This document shows, one piece after another, positions 53,780-62,688 of a stretch of 64,000 bases of DNA; within the stretch, counting starts at the first letter, position 1; each line of letters begins with the position of its first letter. Source of the DNA: Amycolatopsis arida (lineage in GTDB: Bacteria; Actinomycetota; Actinomycetes; Mycobacteriales; Pseudonocardiaceae); assembly GCF_900115565.1 (NCBI RefSeq), contig NZ_FOWW01000002.1, forward strand, positions 669,160 to 733,159, written 5' to 3'. The notes beneath the pieces are model-generated. The model was not told the origin of the DNA. It made no database searches and saw nothing but the letters and a program-made list of their open reading frames with translations. The translations under genes were made by a program, and so were the position numbers.

Positions 53780-53810
53780 ACTTCTTGAACAATCTTCCGA
53801 TATTCGCGTA
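53780..53810 (+). promoter_or_regulatory. Candidate promoter of the beta-helix gene
   Basis: An unusually AT-rich patch in the 206-bp gap: CTTGAA near 53783, then TTCGCGTAGCG near 53802. A GGAAG-N14-CTTCC dyad overlaps the -35. Assignment is tentative. Confidence 0.25.
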
Positions 53811-53851
53811 GCGCCCCGTTCCGCTTCCCCCCAACGGCACTGGAGCCACCG

Positions 53852-54895
53852 ATGCGCCCGCACACCCCCGTCCCGCTCACCCTCGCGGTGCTGTGTGCCG
53901 CCACGCTGGCCGGTCCCGCGGCGGCCGCCGAACCGGCCGCCGCGGGCGAGGTCGTGTACACCGTGGACAGCACGGCCGACCTGCCGGCGGCCCGGCGGGG
54001 CAGCGGTGAGTGCCGCACCGCCGCGGGCACCTGCACGCTGCGCGCCGCCGTGCAGGCCAGCAACGTCCGGCCCGGCCGGATCGCGCTGCCGGAAGGCCGC
54101 TTCGTGCTCACCGTCCGGCCCAACCCGGCGCTCGCGATCACCCCGATCCCCGACGCGTCCGCCGGCAACCTGGCCGTCGTCCGGCCGACCACGATCACCG
54201 GCGCCGGTGCCGGCCGGACGGTCGTCGACGCGAACGGCATCGACCGCGCCTTCACCACCACGGCGAACACCACGATCAGCGACCTCACCATCACCGGCGG
54301 AGTCACCCGCAAACGCGAGCTGCTGTTCATCACCGCCGGCGGCGGCGTGCTGAACTCCGCCCGGTTGACGTTGCGCCGGGTCGAGGTCCGCGGCAACAGG
54401 GCCGACTACGGCGGCGGGATCTTCAACCTGCCCGGCTCGGACCTGACCATCGAGGACAGCGTCGTCGCCGGCAACGAGGCCGGCGAGGCGGGCGGCATCC
54501 GGTTCGACTGGTCGGGCACCGTGCGCGGCACCCGGATCGAGGGCAACCGCGCGGTCAACCCGCACCGGATCACCCATCCGGCCTCGCTCGGCGGTCGCGG
54601 CGGCGGCATCGACCTGCGCGGGCCGGGGCCGCTGACGATCGTCGGCTCCACGATCACCGGCAACAGCGCCACCGACGGCGGCGCGGGGATCAACGCCGCA
54701 CCGGCCTACCTGGACTCGGTGGCCCCGCCGAACGGCGGGTTCCCGCTGAGCCTGGTGGTCCTGCGGGACAGCACGGTCACCGGCAACACGGGCTCGACCG
54801 ACTGCGCGCGGGCGTTCTCGTGGTTCCAGGTCAGCGGCGGCGACGTCGACCGGAGTTGCCGTGCCGGAACGTCCGGCGCGGCGCGGCCGGGCTGA
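53852..54895 (+). CDS. Secreted right-handed beta-helix protein (CSLREA-like)
   Basis: 347 residues. Signal peptide of about 26 residues (MRPHTPVPLTLAVLCAATLAGPAAAA). Then a CSLREA-like N-terminal motif (GECRTAAGTCTLRAAVQASNV) and repeated strands of a parallel beta-helix (TTISDLTITGGV, LTLRRVEVRGNRADYGGGI, LTIEDSVVAGNEAGEAGGI, LTIVGSTITGNSATDGGAGI). Four cysteines in total may form disulfides. Extracellular; could be a polysaccharide lyase or an adhesin, but no catalytic residues are identified. Confidence 0.85.
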   Translation: MRPHTPVPLTLAVLCAATLAGPAAAAEPAAAGEVVYTVDSTADLPAARRGSGECRTAAGTCTLRAAVQASNVRPGRIALPEGRFVLTVRPNPALAITPIPDASAGNLAVVRPTTITGAGAGRTVVDANGIDRAFTTTANTTISDLTITGGVTRKRELLFITAGGGVLNSARLTLRRVEVRGNRADYGGGIFNLPGSDLTIEDSVVAGNEAGEAGGIRFDWSGTVRGTRIEGNRAVNPHRITHPASLGGRGGGIDLRGPGPLTIVGSTITGNSATDGGAGINAAPAYLDSVAPPNGGFPLSLVVLRDSTVTGNTGSTDCARAFSWFQVSGGDVDRSCRAGTSGAARPG

Positions 54896-54912
54896 GCTCG
54901 CCGTCTCGGCGC

Positions 54913-54942
54913 CGGTGTCGACCAGGGCCTTGGTCGACACCG
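54913..54942. terminator. Bidirectional terminator hairpin
   Basis: CGGTGTCGACCA (54913-54924) pairs perfectly with 54931-54942, loop GGGCCT. Between the converging beta-helix and acyl-CoA ligase genes. Confidence 0.8.
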
Positions 54943-54983
54943 CCCAGCCCGGCCACGCCTGACCCGCACCCCCAGCCCGCGGG

Positions 54984-56642
54984 TCAGGCGTGCCGCGCTC
55001 TCACCAGATCCCGCAGCCCGAGCAGCTCGATGGCCTTCTCCCGCATCTCCACCTTGCGCACCTTGCCGGTGACGGTCATCGGGAACTCGTCGACCACGTG
55101 CACGTACCGCGGGATCTTGTGGTGGGCCAACGTGCCGGTGCAGAACTCGCGGAGCCGCTCGGCGGTGAGCGGCTCGGCGCCCTCGCGCATCCGGATCCAC
55201 GCCATGAGCTCCTCGCCGTACCTGGCGTCCGGCACCCCGACCACCTGTGCGTCCACGATGTCCGGGTGGGTGTGGAGGAACTCCTCGATCTCCCGCGGGT
55301 AGAGGTTCTCGCCCCCGCGGATGACCATGTCCTTGATCCGGCCGGTGATGGTGACGTAGCCCTCGGTGTCCATCACCCCGAGATCGCCGGTGTGCATCCA
55401 CCGCGCCCGGTCGATTGCCTCGGTTGTCTTGTCCGGCTGCTCCCAGTACCCGAGCATCACCGAGTACCCGCGGGTGCACAGCTCCCCGGGCTCGCCGCGG
55501 GGCACGGTCAGCCCGGTTTCCGGGTCGACGATCTTGACCTCGAGGTGCGGGTGCACCCTGCCGACGGTGGACACCCGCCGGTCGATCGAGTCGTCCGCCC
55601 GGGTCTGGGTGGACACGGGTGAGGTCTCGGTCATGCCGTAGCAGATGGTCACCTCGGCCATCCCCATCCGCTCGACCACCTGCTTCATCACCTCCACCGG
55701 GCACGGCGAGCCGGCCATGATGCCGGTGCGGAGGCTGGACAGGTCGTAGTCGGCGAAGTCGGGCTCGGCCAGCTCGGCGATGAACATGGTCGGCACCCCG
55801 TACAGCGAGGTGCACCGTTCCTCCTGCACCGCCGACAGGGTGGCCTTCGGGTCGAACGCCGGCGCCGGGATCACCATGCACGCGCCATGGCTGGTGCACG
55901 CCAGGTTGCCCATCACCATCCCGAAGCAGTGGTAGAAGGGCACCGGGATGCACACCCGGTCGGCCTCGGTGTAGCCGCACAGCTCACCGACGAAGAACCC
56001 GTTGTTCAGGATGTTGTGGTGACTCAACGTGGCACCCTTCGGGAACCCCGTGGTGCCCGAGGTGTACTGGATGTTGATCGGGTCGTCGGCACTCAGCCCG
56101 GCCCGCGCCCGGCGCAACGCCCCCGGATCGGCCGCCCTCCCGGCCTCCAGCAGGCCGGCCCAGGCGTCGCCGCCGAGCAGCACCACGTGCTCCAGCGCGG
56201 CGCACTTCGGCCGCGCCCGCTCGATCACCGCCGCGTAGTCGGAGGTCTTGAACCGCTCCGCGGCCACCAGCATCCGGATGCCCGCCTGGTCGAGCACGTA
56301 CTCCAGCTCGTGCGAGCGGTAGGCCGGGTTGATGTTGACCAGGATGGCGCCGATCTTGGCGGTGGCGTACTGGGTGAACGTCCACTCGGCGCAGTTGGGC
56401 GCCCAGATCCCGACCCGGTCGCCCCTGCCGATGCCGAGGTCGAGCAGGCCCAGCGCGAGCGCGTCGACCTCAGCGGCGAGCTCACGGTAGGTCCACCGCC
56501 GGCCGGTGGCCCAGTCCACCAGCGCCTCCCGGTCCGGGTAGGTCGCCACCGTCCGGTCGAGGTTGTCGCCGATGGTGTCGCCGAGCAGCGGGGTGGCGGA
56601 GATCCCCGACGCGTAGCTGGGCGGCGCCGGCGCGTCCAGCAT
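54984..56642 (-). CDS. fadD35: Acyl-CoA ligase (FadD35-like AMP-binding protein)
   Basis: 552 residues. Activates a fatty acid via acyl-adenylate to acyl-CoA. AMP-binding motif [20 protein letters not shown], then [43 protein letters not shown], and the catalytic Lys in [12 protein letters not shown] near the C-terminus. The text resembles Rv2505c closely from memory. Start [13 protein letters not shown] at 56642, with GAGGAGG upstream. Chain length specificity is not evident. Confidence 0.93.
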   Translation of the reverse strand: MLDAPAPPSYASGISATPLLGDTIGDNLDRTVATYPDREALVDWATGRRWTYRELAAEVDALALGLLDLGIGRGDRVGIWAPNCAEWTFTQYATAKIGAILVNINPAYRSHELEYVLDQAGIRMLVAAERFKTSDYAAVIERARPKCAALEHVVLLGGDAWAGLLEAGRAADPGALRRARAGLSADDPINIQYTSGTTGFPKGATLSHHNILNNGFFVGELCGYTEADRVCIPVPFYHCFGMVMGNLACTSHGACMVIPAPAFDPKATLSAVQEERCTSLYGVPTMFIAELAEPDFADYDLSSLRTGIMAGSPCPVEVMKQVVERMGMAEVTICYGMTETSPVSTQTRADDSIDRRVSTVGRVHPHLEVKIVDPETGLTVPRGEPGELCTRGYSVMLGYWEQPDKTTEAIDRARWMHTGDLGVMDTEGYVTITGRIKDMVIRGGENLYPREIEEFLHTHPDIVDAQVVGVPDARYGEELMAWIRMREGAEPLTAERLREFCTGTLAHHKIPRYVHVVDEFPMTVTGKVRKVEMREKAIELLGLRDLVRARHA

Positions 56643-56745
56643 GACTCCTCCTCGCGGTGAAGTGACCAGGGTCACGGCATCGCGAGTCTAGGAAGTTGGT
56701 CCGGACCAACGACATCTGCAGATGGAGGGGATCTAGCCTTCGGGC

Positions 56746-57753
56746 ATGACTTCTGGGGACGAGCCGCCGGTCGCGTTCGCCCGGTCCGGAGCCGACGCCT
56801 TCCTCGCCACGCCCCTGCTCCGCTTCGTGGGTGAGCCGGGCCGGCGCCGGCTCGTCGTCGGGCAGGCCCAGGTGTCCGCGCGCGTGGGCGCGGAGCCGGA
56901 GCTGACCGTGGCCGTGTGGGCCACCTGGTCGGAGGCGGCCGGCTGGCACCAGGAGGCGGAGCCGTCCGAGGTCGCCGGTTCCGACGTGTTCGCCGGCCTG
57001 CCGCTGAGCGGCCGCCCGCCGGTCGACGACCCGCACGCGGCCGTGGTGCTGTTGACCAAGGCGATCGCGGAGTCCTCCCGCAACGAGGTGTACCGGCTGC
57101 GCGACCTGCGCTACGAGTTCGAGCAGCGCCTCGCCGCCCTGCTGACCAACCGGCGCCACGACTCGTTGCGGCCGCTGCTCGCGCAGATCATCGAGATCTC
57201 GGTGGCCGCGGGGCGGGCCCGCGACCAGGCACAGGCGGCCGTGCGCGACGGCCTGTGGATCTGGCTGTGGGACTCCGGGGCCTACCAGCGGACCCGACCC
57301 GACCGCGACGAGCGGCCGGTGGACGGCCCTGGCTGGCTCGGGACGCAGCGGGCCGCGATCCGGCACTGCCAGGCGATGGACGCGCAGCTCGCGGAGGAGG
57401 TCGACCGGCTGCACTCCCTGCTCACCAGCATGTCGGCCTTCGCCGTTGCACAGGACAGCGAGGCGCAGGACCGGTTCAACGTGCTCGCGGCCACCGCGGC
57501 CGCCGGGCTCGGCGTCCCGGCGCTGATCCTGTCGCTGTACGGCGCGGACTCCTTCCTGCCGCTGGACACGTTCGACCGGGCCTGGCGCGCGCTGGTGCCG
57601 ATCGGGCTCGCCGTGCTGGCCGTGGCGTTCGCCGCGTTGCGCTGGCTTCCCGGCATGTCCCGCGCCCGGCACTACACCGCCGCCACCGCGCTGGTGGCGG
57701 CACTGGTCTCGATCCTGCTGTTCGCGGGCGCGCTCGCGCCGGACGAGGGCTGA
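56746..57753 (+). CDS. CorA-like membrane protein lacking the GMN motif
   Basis: 335 residues. The N-terminal ~130 residues form a beta/alpha domain, followed by a long helical, charged segment (VYRLRDLRYEFEQRLAALLTNRR ... QLAEEVDRLHSLLTSMSAFAVAQDSEAQDRFN) and two membrane helices (VLAATAAAGLGVPALILSLYGA; RALVPIGLAVLAVAFAALRWL), with a third at the C-terminus. Helix layout matches CorA/ZntB divalent-cation channels, but the loop after the first helix reads YGADSF in place of (Y/F)GMN. Family call therefore tentative. ATG at 56746; may be co-transcribed with yccF. Confidence 0.65.
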   Translation: MTSGDEPPVAFARSGADAFLATPLLRFVGEPGRRRLVVGQAQVSARVGAEPELTVAVWATWSEAAGWHQEAEPSEVAGSDVFAGLPLSGRPPVDDPHAAVVLLTKAIAESSRNEVYRLRDLRYEFEQRLAALLTNRRHDSLRPLLAQIIEISVAAGRARDQAQAAVRDGLWIWLWDSGAYQRTRPDRDERPVDGPGWLGTQRAAIRHCQAMDAQLAEEVDRLHSLLTSMSAFAVAQDSEAQDRFNVLAATAAAGLGVPALILSLYGADSFLPLDTFDRAWRALVPIGLAVLAVAFAALRWLPGMSRARHYTAATALVAALVSILLFAGALAPDEG

Positions 57754-57779
57754 GCCCCGCGTACCGGCACAATGGACCG

Positions 57780-58157
57780 GTGAACGCGATCCTGAACGTG
57801 CTCTGGCTGGTGCTGTCCGGGCTGTGGCTGGCCATCGGCTACGTGGTGGCCGGGATCATCTGCTGCGTGCTGATCGTGACGATCCCGTTCGGGCTCGCGT
57901 CGTTCCGGATCGCCAACTACGCGCTCTGGCCGTTCGGGCGCACCCTGGTCGACCGGCCCGACGCGGGCGCGCCCTCGGTGATCGGCAACGTCATCTGGAT
58001 CGTGGTCGCCGGCCTCTGGCTGGCGATCGGGCACGTCGTCACCGGGATCGCGCTGTGCGTCACGATCATCGGAATCCCGCTGGGCATCGCCAACTTCAAG
58101 ATGGTCCCGGTGTCCCTGCTCCCGCTGGGCAGGGAGATCGTCCCCGTCCCCCGGTGA
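57780..58157 (+). CDS. YccF family membrane protein
   Basis: 125 residues, a duplicated YccF unit (PF03733): LNVLWLVLSGLWLAIGYVVAGIICCVLIVTIPFGLASFRIANYALWPFGR and, after a loop, a similar IGNVIWIVVAGLWLAIGHVVTGIALCVTIIGIPLGIANFKMVPVSLLPLG. GTG at 57780. About four helices. Function unknown. Confidence 0.9.
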   Translation: MNAILNVLWLVLSGLWLAIGYVVAGIICCVLIVTIPFGLASFRIANYALWPFGRTLVDRPDAGAPSVIGNVIWIVVAGLWLAIGHVVTGIALCVTIIGIPLGIANFKMVPVSLLPLGREIVPVPR

Positions 58158-58163
58158 GCCGGG

Positions 58164-58604
58164 TCAGCGACCCTTCGCCCGGTCGTAGGACTCCTGGGCG
58201 GCCAGCACCTCCGGCATCCGCGTCTCGGTGAGCCGGATCAGCTCCACCAGCTTCTCGGCGACCTCCCGCCCGAGGTCGGTGAGGCTGTACTCGACGTGCG
58301 GCGGGATCGTCGGCCGCGCCTCGCGGCGGACGAAGCCGTCCCGTTCGAGCGCCTGCAGGGTCTGCGCCAGCATCTTCTCGCTCACCCCGGCCACCCGCCG
58401 GCGCAGCGCGTTGAACCGGTAGGTCCCGTCGAGCAGCGCGCTCAGCGCGAGGATGCCCCACCGGCCGGTGGCGTGCTCCAGCACCTGCCGCGAAGGGCAC
58501 GCCTTGGCGAACACGTCGAACAGCAGCCGGTCGTGCTCCTCCTCGACGGTCTCCGCGGAGACCGCCGGCCGGTGCGGCGGCACTTCGAACGTTCGGGCGC
58601 TCAT
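58164..58604 (-). CDS. HxlR family regulator
   Basis: 146 residues. Winged helix of the HxlR type (CPSRQVLEHATGRWGILALSALLDGTYRFNALRRRVAGVSEKMLAQTLQALERDGFVRREARPTIPPHVEYSLTDLG). The Cys before the first helix is in the position used for redox or electrophile sensing by HypR/QorR. ATG at 58604. Divergent from an NmrA-type reductase gene (here broken), a classical HxlR partner. Confidence 0.92.
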   Translation of the reverse strand: MSARTFEVPPHRPAVSAETVEEEHDRLLFDVFAKACPSRQVLEHATGRWGILALSALLDGTYRFNALRRRVAGVSEKMLAQTLQALERDGFVRREARPTIPPHVEYSLTDLGREVAEKLVELIRLTETRMPEVLAAQESYDRAKGR

Positions 58605-58651
58605 GCCCTCGACGATACCCCGCGCTCAGCACCACCTCCGGTGACGGTAGT

Positions 58652-58661
58652 TACTTAAGTA
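58652..58661. promoter_or_regulatory. HxlR operator candidate
   Basis: TACTTAAGTA, a perfect 10-bp palindrome in an AT-rich patch, 47 bases upstream of the regulator start, with a further AGTAC-like half-site near 58679. Typical of HxlR sites (GTAC-rich). Confidence 0.5.
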
Positions 58662-58731
58662 CTGCACTTTCTCAAAGTTAGTACCTGATGGCCGTGCAGG
58701 TTTCCATACAGCGTGAACGAAGGAGAGCGAA

Positions 58732-59570
58732 ATGATCGTCGTCACCGGAGCCACCGGGCAGCTCGGCCGGCTCGTGGTCGCGGGCCTGAAGGAGCGGCTC
58801 CCGGCCGAGCGGATCGTCGCGGCCGCGCCCCCATGGGAAGGCCGGCGACCTGGACGTCGTCGTGCGCGAGGCGGACTACGACCGGCCGGAGACCCTGCCG
58901 GCGGCGTTCGCCGGCGCGGAGAAGGTGCTGTTCGTGTCCGGCTCGGAGGTGGGTCGGCGGGTTCCACAGCACCGCGCCGCCGTCTCGGCCGCCCGCCAGG
59001 CCGGGGTCGGCCACCTCGTCTACACCAGCATCCTGCGCGCCGACACCAGTAGCCGCCACGCTGGCACCCGAGCACCGGGAGACCGAACGAATCATCCGCG
59101 ACTCCGGGCTGCCGTTCACGTTCCTGCGCAACGGCTGGTACACGGAGAACTACGCCGACCCGGTCCGGCGGGCCGCGCGCACCGGCGGCATCGTCGGCAG
59201 CGCCGGCGCCGGCCGGGTGGCCAGCGCCGCGCGGGCCGACTACGCCGCGGCCGCCGTCGCGGTGCTCACCGGCACCGGGCACGAGGGCAGGGCCTACGAG
59301 CTGTCCGGCGACGTCGCGTGGAGCTACCCGGAGCTGGCCGCCGTGGTCGCCGAGATCACCGGCACCGAGGTGCGCTACCAGGACCTGCCCGCCGACGAGC
59401 ACCGGGCGGCGCTCACCGGGGCCGGACTGCCGGCCGAGGTGGCCGACCTGCTCGTCGCGATCGACGCCGACGTCGCCGCGGGGCGCCTCGCGGACACCCC
59501 GGGCGAGCTGGCGACGCTGCTCGGCAGGCCGACCACCCCGCTGGCCGACACCGTGCGGGCCCTGCTCTAG
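58732..59570 (+). pseudogene. NmrA-type NAD(P)H reductase with two frameshifts
   Basis: The protein family is clear but needs three frames. Frame 1 from ATG 58732: MIVVTGATGQLGRLVVAGLKERLP. Near 58835 it shifts to a frame reading KAGDLDVVVREADYDRPETLPAAFAGAEKVLFVSGSEVGRRVPQHRAAVSAARQAGVGHLVYTSILRADTS. Near 59048 it shifts again to TLAPEHRETERIIRDSGLPFTFLRNGWYTENYADP and on to the stop at 59570. Each change is one net inserted base (or two deleted). Intact relatives are about 280 residues. Could be real decay or sequencing errors. Confidence 0.75.
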
Positions 59571-60145
59571 TGAGCGGCCAGCATCCGCCGGGAGTCCTCG
59601 ACGAAGACGCCGCCGAAGGTCTCGGCCGCGCTGCCGCCGCCGAAGTTGCGCTCAACCTGGGCGCGCTCCGTCGCGTTCGGGTAGGGGTTGGTGCAGCTGG
59701 TGCCGGCGCTGGCCCCGGACATCAGGTCCTCGCACCGGCCGGTGCGGCGGTCGGGAAGGCCGAGGATGTGGCCGAACTCGTGCGCGGCGATCCGCACCAC
59801 GTGGTGGCCCTGGTTCACCGCCTGCCGGCCCATGTAGATCGTGCCGGAGCCGAGCCGGGGAACGTAGGCCCGCGGCCAGCCGTTGTCCGCGACCACCCGG
59901 ATCGACGCGGGCGAGCCCTTCACCAGGCGGACGTTGCGGACGCTCTCGTTCCAGATCTGGGCCCCCTGGTCGACCGCGTCCTTGAACTCCGCGGCGCCAC
60001 TGGAGTCGTAGTACAGGGTGCGCACCGCGACGGTGCCCCGGTCGGCCCGGTCGTCCGTGGCGCCGAGCGCGGCCGGGCCGCCGACGACCTGGACCAGGCC
60101 CAGCGTCAGCGCCAGGACGAACGTGGCGACAATCCTTCGCGGCAT
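59567..60145 (-). CDS. Snapalysin-like secreted metalloprotease
   Basis: 192 residues. Signal peptide MPRRIVATFVLALTLGLVQVVGGPAALGA (about 29). The zinc motif HEFGHILGLPD is at residues 122-132 with the Asp third ligand of the snapalysin (M7) family, and the substrate-binding region GSGTIYMGRQAVNQGHHVVRIAA precedes it. Two cysteines in CEDLMSGASAGTSC form the family disulfide. Extracellular small protease. ATG at 60145; the gene end overlaps the frameshifted reductase by 4 bases. Confidence 0.92.
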   Translation of the reverse strand: MPRRIVATFVLALTLGLVQVVGGPAALGATDDRADRGTVAVRTLYYDSSGAAEFKDAVDQGAQIWNESVRNVRLVKGSPASIRVVADNGWPRAYVPRLGSGTIYMGRQAVNQGHHVVRIAAHEFGHILGLPDRRTGRCEDLMSGASAGTSCTNPYPNATERAQVERNFGGGSAAETFGGVFVEDSRRMLAAH

Positions 60146-60262
60146 GGCGAGCTCCTCTCGGTGAGAGTGGTCACGTGCCGCGAGGAAAGCAGCGCGGACG
60201 GAAAGCCCGACACCGCCGAAAGTCGCGGTGGGCCGGAACTGCCGACTTCAGTCGGGTGCGCC

Positions 60263-61078
60263 TCAGTCCTCCGGCTGCCAGGGAAGCTCGACGACGAGAC
60301 ACGGGCCGCCGACGAACAACCCGCCGTCGATGCCGAGCACCCGGCCGCCGGCGTAGAGGTAGGGCCGCTCGATCTGGATCGGGTGGATGCCGAGCTGGTC
60401 GGCGATCACGCTGTGGCCGTGCACGATCCGCTCGCCGCCGAACTGGTCCAGCACCGCCTCGGCGGCCTCCGGCCCGCGCGGCCCGCGGAACGCGTAGCGG
60501 GTGGTCATCCGCCGCCACACGTCCCACCACTGCTCGAGATCGTCCGCGGCGAGGATCTCCGCCACCGTCGCGTTGACCTCCGCGACGTCCTCGCCCCAGT
60601 GCAGGTACTCCAGGGTGTCGGAGTGCATCAGCAGGTGGTCGGCGGCGTGGGCGAGCAACGGGCGAGTGGTGAGCCACTCGACGTGCTCGTCGGTGAGGGC
60701 CTCCTGGTCGGCCGGCTGGCCGCCGTTGATCTCCCAACTGCGCGCGAAGCTGCGCGGCCCGAAGTCGGACGGCACGTCGGTGTCGCCGAAGCGGTGGGTG
60801 CCGAGCAGCAGGATCTCGTGGTTGCCGAGCAGGGTGTGCACGCCGCCACCGGCGTCGGCGGCCTGCCGCTGCAGCCGCATCACCAGGTCGATCGCGCCGA
60901 CGCCGTCCGGGCCGCGGTCCACGAAGTCGCCGAGGAACCACAGGTGCGCGGCGTCGCCGGTCCAGTCGTCGGACTCGTCGAGCAGCCCGCGCTCGCGCAG
61001 GGCGTCGGCGAGCTCATCCCGGTGCCCGTGCACGTCGCCGACGACGTACGCGGGCCCGGCGGGCGCGGTGTCACTCAC
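60263..61078 (-). CDS. Metallophosphoesterase (calcineurin-like)
   Basis: 271 residues. Dinuclear metal motifs: GDVHGH (14-19), GDFVDRG (50-56), GNHE (85-88), later HSD and GHSV. Resembles bacterial PrpE/ApaH-like serine/threonine or symmetrical Ap4A phosphatases; substrate uncertain. GTG at 61078 (VSDTAPAGPAYVVGDVHGH). Same direction as the HAD-IIA gene with a 21-bp gap. Confidence 0.9.
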   Translation of the reverse strand: MSDTAPAGPAYVVGDVHGHRDELADALRERGLLDESDDWTGDAAHLWFLGDFVDRGPDGVGAIDLVMRLQRQAADAGGGVHTLLGNHEILLLGTHRFGDTDVPSDFGPRSFARSWEINGGQPADQEALTDEHVEWLTTRPLLAHAADHLLMHSDTLEYLHWGEDVAEVNATVAEILAADDLEQWWDVWRRMTTRYAFRGPRGPEAAEAVLDQFGGERIVHGHSVIADQLGIHPIQIERPYLYAGGRVLGIDGGLFVGGPCLVVELPWQPED

Positions 61079-61099
61079 GGTTACGACGATAACCCCAGC

Positions 61100-61909
61100 T
61101 CAGGACAGCGGTGGCGGCGGATCGGTGGCGAACGGGTCACCCGTGCGGCCCAGCAGGTCGGCGACCGAGTCGATCACCAGGGTGGGGCGGTACGGGTAGC
61201 GCTCCGCCGACTCTCGAGTGGAGATGCCGGTGAGCACCAGCACGGTCTGCAGGCCGGCCTCGATGCCGGCGTGGACGTCGGTGTCCATCCGGTCGCCGAT
61301 CATCACGGTGTGCTCGGAGTGCGTGCCGAGCGCGCGCAGCGCCGAGCGCATCATCAGCGGGTTGGGCTTGCCGACGAAGTAGGGCGAGCGCCCGGTGGCC
61401 CGCTCGATCAGTGCGGCGATCGAGCCGGTGGCCGGCAACACCCCCTCGACGCTGGGCCCGGTGGGGTCGGGGTTGGTCGCGATGAACTTCGCGCCGGCCT
61501 CGATCAGCCGGATGGCCTTGGTGATCGCGGTGAAGCTGTAGGTGCGGGTCTCGCCGAGCACGACGTAGTCCGGGTCGCGGTCGGTGAGGACGTACCCGGC
61601 CTCGTGCAGCGCGGTGGTGAGCCCCGCCTCGCCGATGACGAACGCCGAGCCGTTGGGCCGCTGCGAGTCGAGGAACTTCGCGGTGGCCAGCGCCGAGGTC
61701 CAGATCGCCTCCTCCGGCACGTCCAGCCCGGTGCGCAGCAGCCGAGCCCGCAGGTCACGGGGGGTGTAGATGGAGTTGTTGGTCAGGACGAGGAACTTGA
61801 TCCCGTTGTCCCGCAGCTCGGCGAGAAAGTCGTCGGCACCCTTGATCAGGTGCTCCTCGCGCACCAGGACGCCGTCCATGTCGGTCAGGTAGCTCCACCG
61901 CGCGCTCAT
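61100..61909 (-). CDS. HAD-IIA family hydrolase (NagD-like)
   Basis: 269 residues. HAD motifs: DMDGVL (10-15), FLVLTNNS, Lys in [26 protein letters not shown]. The C2 cap is of NagD type. Dephosphorylates nucleotides or sugar phosphates. ATG at 61909. Probably in one unit with the metallophosphoesterase. Confidence 0.92.
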   Translation of the reverse strand: MSARWSYLTDMDGVLVREEHLIKGADDFLAELRDNGIKFLVLTNNSIYTPRDLRARLLRTGLDVPEEAIWTSALATAKFLDSQRPNGSAFVIGEAGLTTALHEAGYVLTDRDPDYVVLGETRTYSFTAITKAIRLIEAGAKFIATNPDPTGPSVEGVLPATGSIAALIERATGRSPYFVGKPNPLMMRSALRALGTHSEHTVMIGDRMDTDVHAGIEAGLQTVLVLTGISTRESAERYPYRPTLVIDSVADLLGRTGDPFATDPPPPLS

Positions 61910-61954
61910 GCCGCCCAGCGTATGGGCTACCGGCGCCCTACGCCGCCGGATGCC

Positions 61955-62359
61955 TCACGCCTCCCGAGGTGTCACGATCGGCAGCCCCGCCTCCTCCGCC
62001 GCGGTCATCAACCGGTCGTCATAGGTGACCAACCCGGTCAGCTCGGTGGCGAGCACTCGTGCCGTCGCCAAATGGATGGCATCGAGTGAGCGAAGCGTGC
62101 GGTTGGGCTCGTTCATCGCGGCGTCCACGATGTCGTCGTCCATCGCGATGAGGTCGAACGCGGTGAGCAGGTCGCGCGCGTCCGGCGCCAGCATCGGCGC
62201 TGCCCGGTGTACCGCACGCATGACCTCGATCTTCAGCAGGGCGGAACTGACCCACCCGGCCGCGGCGCCCGCGTCGTAGAAGTCGGCGAACGCTGTCGAG
62301 TGCCGTTCCTTCCACAACAGTTTGATCGCCGCCGAGGTGTCCACGTAGTAGACGGTCAC
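61955..62359 (-). CDS. vapC: PIN-domain toxin (VapC family)
   Basis: 134 residues. Acidic residues of the PIN nuclease site: Asp7 (YYVDTSA), Glu45 (LKIEVMR), Asp93 (SLDAIHLATA), Asp114/115 (TYDDRL). Cuts specific RNAs in this family. GTG start at 62359 overlaps the antitoxin stop (GTGA), the usual coupling of the pair. Confidence 0.93.
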   Translation of the reverse strand: MTVYYVDTSAAIKLLWKERHSTAFADFYDAGAAAGWVSSALLKIEVMRAVHRAAPMLAPDARDLLTAFDLIAMDDDIVDAAMNEPNRTLRSLDAIHLATARVLATELTGLVTYDDRLMTAAEEAGLPIVTPREA

Positions 62360-62646
62360 CAGCGTTCCTCGGCGCGAAGCTCGGCAAGGGCATCAGTCAA
62401 GAGATCGGTGCCGTCGCCAGGATGCATCCGGGGCCGGTACCCAGGACGCTTCGCTCGCTGGAGTCGACCGGCGTCGGCCAGCCGGGTGAGGATCGGCGCC
62501 GGTTGACGGTCCCGCACCGGCACGATTCGGGCGATCAGCTTTCCGTGCTCGGTGACGTCGATGGTCTCGCCGTGCCGCACCCGCGCGAGCACTTCCCCGG
62601 TGCTGTGCCGCAACTCCCGCAGCCCCACCACGTGATCGTCCGCCAT
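62356..62646 (-). CDS. vapB: Phd/YefM-type antitoxin (VapB)
   Basis: 96 residues. N-terminal DNA-binding fold VVGLRELRHSTGEVLARVRHGETIDVTEHGKLIARIVPV; the C-terminal part (LTRLADAGRLQRAKRPGYRPRM) would wrap the toxin. ATG at 62646. The -10 (TACATT) is 6 bases before the ATG, suggesting a leaderless message. An AT-rich TGTGGCCACA dyad just upstream is probably the autoregulatory site. Confidence 0.92.
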   Translation of the reverse strand: MADDHVVGLRELRHSTGEVLARVRHGETIDVTEHGKLIARIVPVRDRQPAPILTRLADAGRLQRAKRPGYRPRMHPGDGTDLLTDALAELRAEERW

Positions 62647-62649
62647 ACC

Positions 62650-62687
62650 ACGTAATGTATCACATTTTTGTGGCCACATTTTCGTGG
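62650..62687. promoter_or_regulatory. Promoter/operator of the toxin-antitoxin operon
   Basis: The most AT-rich patch nearby. On the minus strand: two GTGGCCACA-like half-sites around TGTGGCCACA (62670-62679) with flanking A/T runs, then TACATT close to the vapB ATG. Shape and position fit autorepression by the toxin-antitoxin complex. Confidence 0.45.
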
Positions 62688-62688
62688 T

